Assembly (NCBI GenBank): GCA_028829895.1
Contig: CM054182.1
Coordinates: forward strand, 86,725,546-86,789,545
Reading direction: 5' to 3'
DNA length: 64,000 nt
Origin: Sinotaia quadrata
Lineage: Eukaryota; Mollusca; Gastropoda; Architaenioglossa; Viviparidae
Shown: positions 62,985-64,000 of the stretch, in pieces
Layout of the letters: each line of letters starts with the position of its first letter
How positions within the stretch are numbered: position 1 is the stretch's first letter
Translations under genes and position numbers: made by a program
Notes under the pieces: model-generated
What the model was told of the DNA's origin: nothing
Database searches by the model: none
The model's input: the letters and a program-made list of their open reading frames with translations, nothing else

Positions 62985-62987
62985 GTG

Positions 62988-63250
62988 AGTACCTTTTGTT
63001 AACTACTCTGGCTTGGGCATGATAAAAAATAATTTTGTTAACCACTCTGGCTTGGGCATGATAAAAAAACCTTTTGTTAACTGCTCTGGCTTGGGTATGT
63101 TATAAACATCTTTTGTTAACCGCTCTGGCTTGGGTATGTTAAAAACACTTTTTGTTAACCACTCTGGCTTGGTTATGTTAAAAACACCTTATGTTAATTG
63201 CTCTGGCTTGGGATGAAAATATTTTTGTTAAAGACTCTCTGGCTTGAGGC
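62988..63250. repeat. Minisatellite, about 39 bp x 7, starting at the exon 30 donor
   Basis: Unit CTTTTGTTAACCACTCTGGC plus TTGGGCATGATAAAAAA; the anchor CTCTGG occurs at 63006, 63045, 63084 and 63123. The first unit begins within a few bases of GTGAGTA, but the splice site is not copied. Confidence 0.92.
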
Positions 63251-63399
63251 TGATAACTAAGCATTTACTGTGAGATTTCTAGCATCATGATTACTTTTTT
63301 TAATCAGAAGATTTCTGTTTTGCTAAAGATACATAACTATACTGAACTTGATCTGGCAATTACTCTAATGCTAGAGTGTTATAGATTGTGTAAAGTATT

Positions 63400-63850
63400 T
63401 TGTCACATTCAGATAAAAACTTTTCTTCCAACCATATTGTGTGTAAAGCAGTTTGCTATATATTCCACTACCCTAAATCTTCTTTGTCTAAGACGTTCTA
63501 TGTAAAACATTTTCACACATTTACTTTAATTTTTCTCTGCCTAGGACATATTGTGTAGACAGTTTATTACATTCTGGTTAATCTAATATAACATCTGTCC
63601 ACAATATTCTGTAGCATATTTATTGTCACATTCTAATCACTCTTAACATCTGCCCAAAATATTCTCTGGTTAAATTTACACATTCCATTTACTTTAGTTT
63701 AAAATTACCTGCCCCAAGATATTATGTTAAATAGTTTATCACATTTCAGATACTCTAGTTTAATGTTGTCTGCCCAAAATATGTTTTAACTAGTTTGTCA
63801 CTTTCAGATAACTTGAGCATTCTCTGTCCAACACATTCTATGCAAAATAT
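63400..63850. repeat. Diverged tandem repeat, about 60 bp x 7
   Basis: Core CTGCCCAAAATATTCTGTGT plus AAAT(A/C)GTTTATCACATT and ACTTTAATTT. Copies are 70-80% alike by eye. 63850-64000 has a short (CAT)n and no gene. Confidence 0.75.
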
Positions 63851-64000
63851 TCACTCACATTTGCATTTCTGTAGGTAAAGATCATTATCATTGCTGTCCT
63901 CATTTTCATCATCATCATCATCATTGATAACTGTACTGTTGAAATATTTAGTACATATACTAACAAATTGCCATTTACTAGTTACCAGAGTATTTGATTC

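Noticed and set aside
1096..62984. Myosin VII or X instead of XV
   Set aside because: Class X has PH domains and a single MyTH4-FERM with no SH3. Class VII has a complete first FERM and no long Gln/Pro linker with the RIGK-V-x-WPPP segment.

Overview
The window is a stretch of an animal nuclear genome: one large, intron-rich gene on the + strand, entered part-way through and left unfinished at the right edge. Thirty short exons (1096 to 62984, about 4.86 kb of coding sequence, about 1,620 residues) join with consistent reading phase and GT-AG borders. They encode the tail of an unconventional class XV myosin (MYO15A-like; the fly homologue is Sisyphus). In order they give an IQ-motif end, a basic/acidic helix, a first MyTH4 domain, a FERM F1-like piece, a long low-complexity linker (repeated LNLRY motifs, poly-Gln, poly-Pro), a degenerate FERM-like region, an SH3 domain and the first part of the second MyTH4 domain. 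The motor domain lies to the left of the window. The end of MyTH4-2 and the C-terminal FERM lie to the right. The lophotrochozoan-like density of (CA)n and minisatellites suggests a mollusc, perhaps a gastropod, but I cannot prove the taxon from sequence alone.

Layout. 1-1095: end of an intron. 1096-1180: IQ exon. 1181-18050: a 16.9 kb intron. It holds an internally deleted hAT transposon (3325-4654) and a small non-autonomous copy of the same family (2111-2309), both with perfect 8-bp target duplications. It also holds about a dozen minisatellites, (GT)n/(CA)n tracts and a CpG-rich part with E-box and CRE palindromes. 18051-33287: neck helix, MyTH4-1 and FERM F1 exons. 34436-42058: linker exons. 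43301-47481: FERM-like exons. 48641-51207: SH3. 54919-62984: MyTH4-2. 62985-64000: intron.

The most unusual signal is that many intronic tandem repeats are built from the exon-intron junctions themselves. At exons 3, 6, 7, 16 and 20 the last coding bases plus the 5' splice site are copied 3 to 5 more times downstream. At exon 21 the 3' splice site plus the exon start is copied upstream. At exon 6 the repeat is exactly 30 bp with no stop, so each extra donor would add 10 residues in frame. Almost every intron also carries an unrelated 24-90 bp tandem array. A second large-scale signal is a drop in CpG frequency near 14.4 kb, which suggests a boundary between unmethylated and methylated (gene-body) chromatin and possibly an internal promoter.

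No other protein-coding gene, rRNA, intact tRNA or CRISPR array is supported. The remaining open frames are repeat-derived or shadows.
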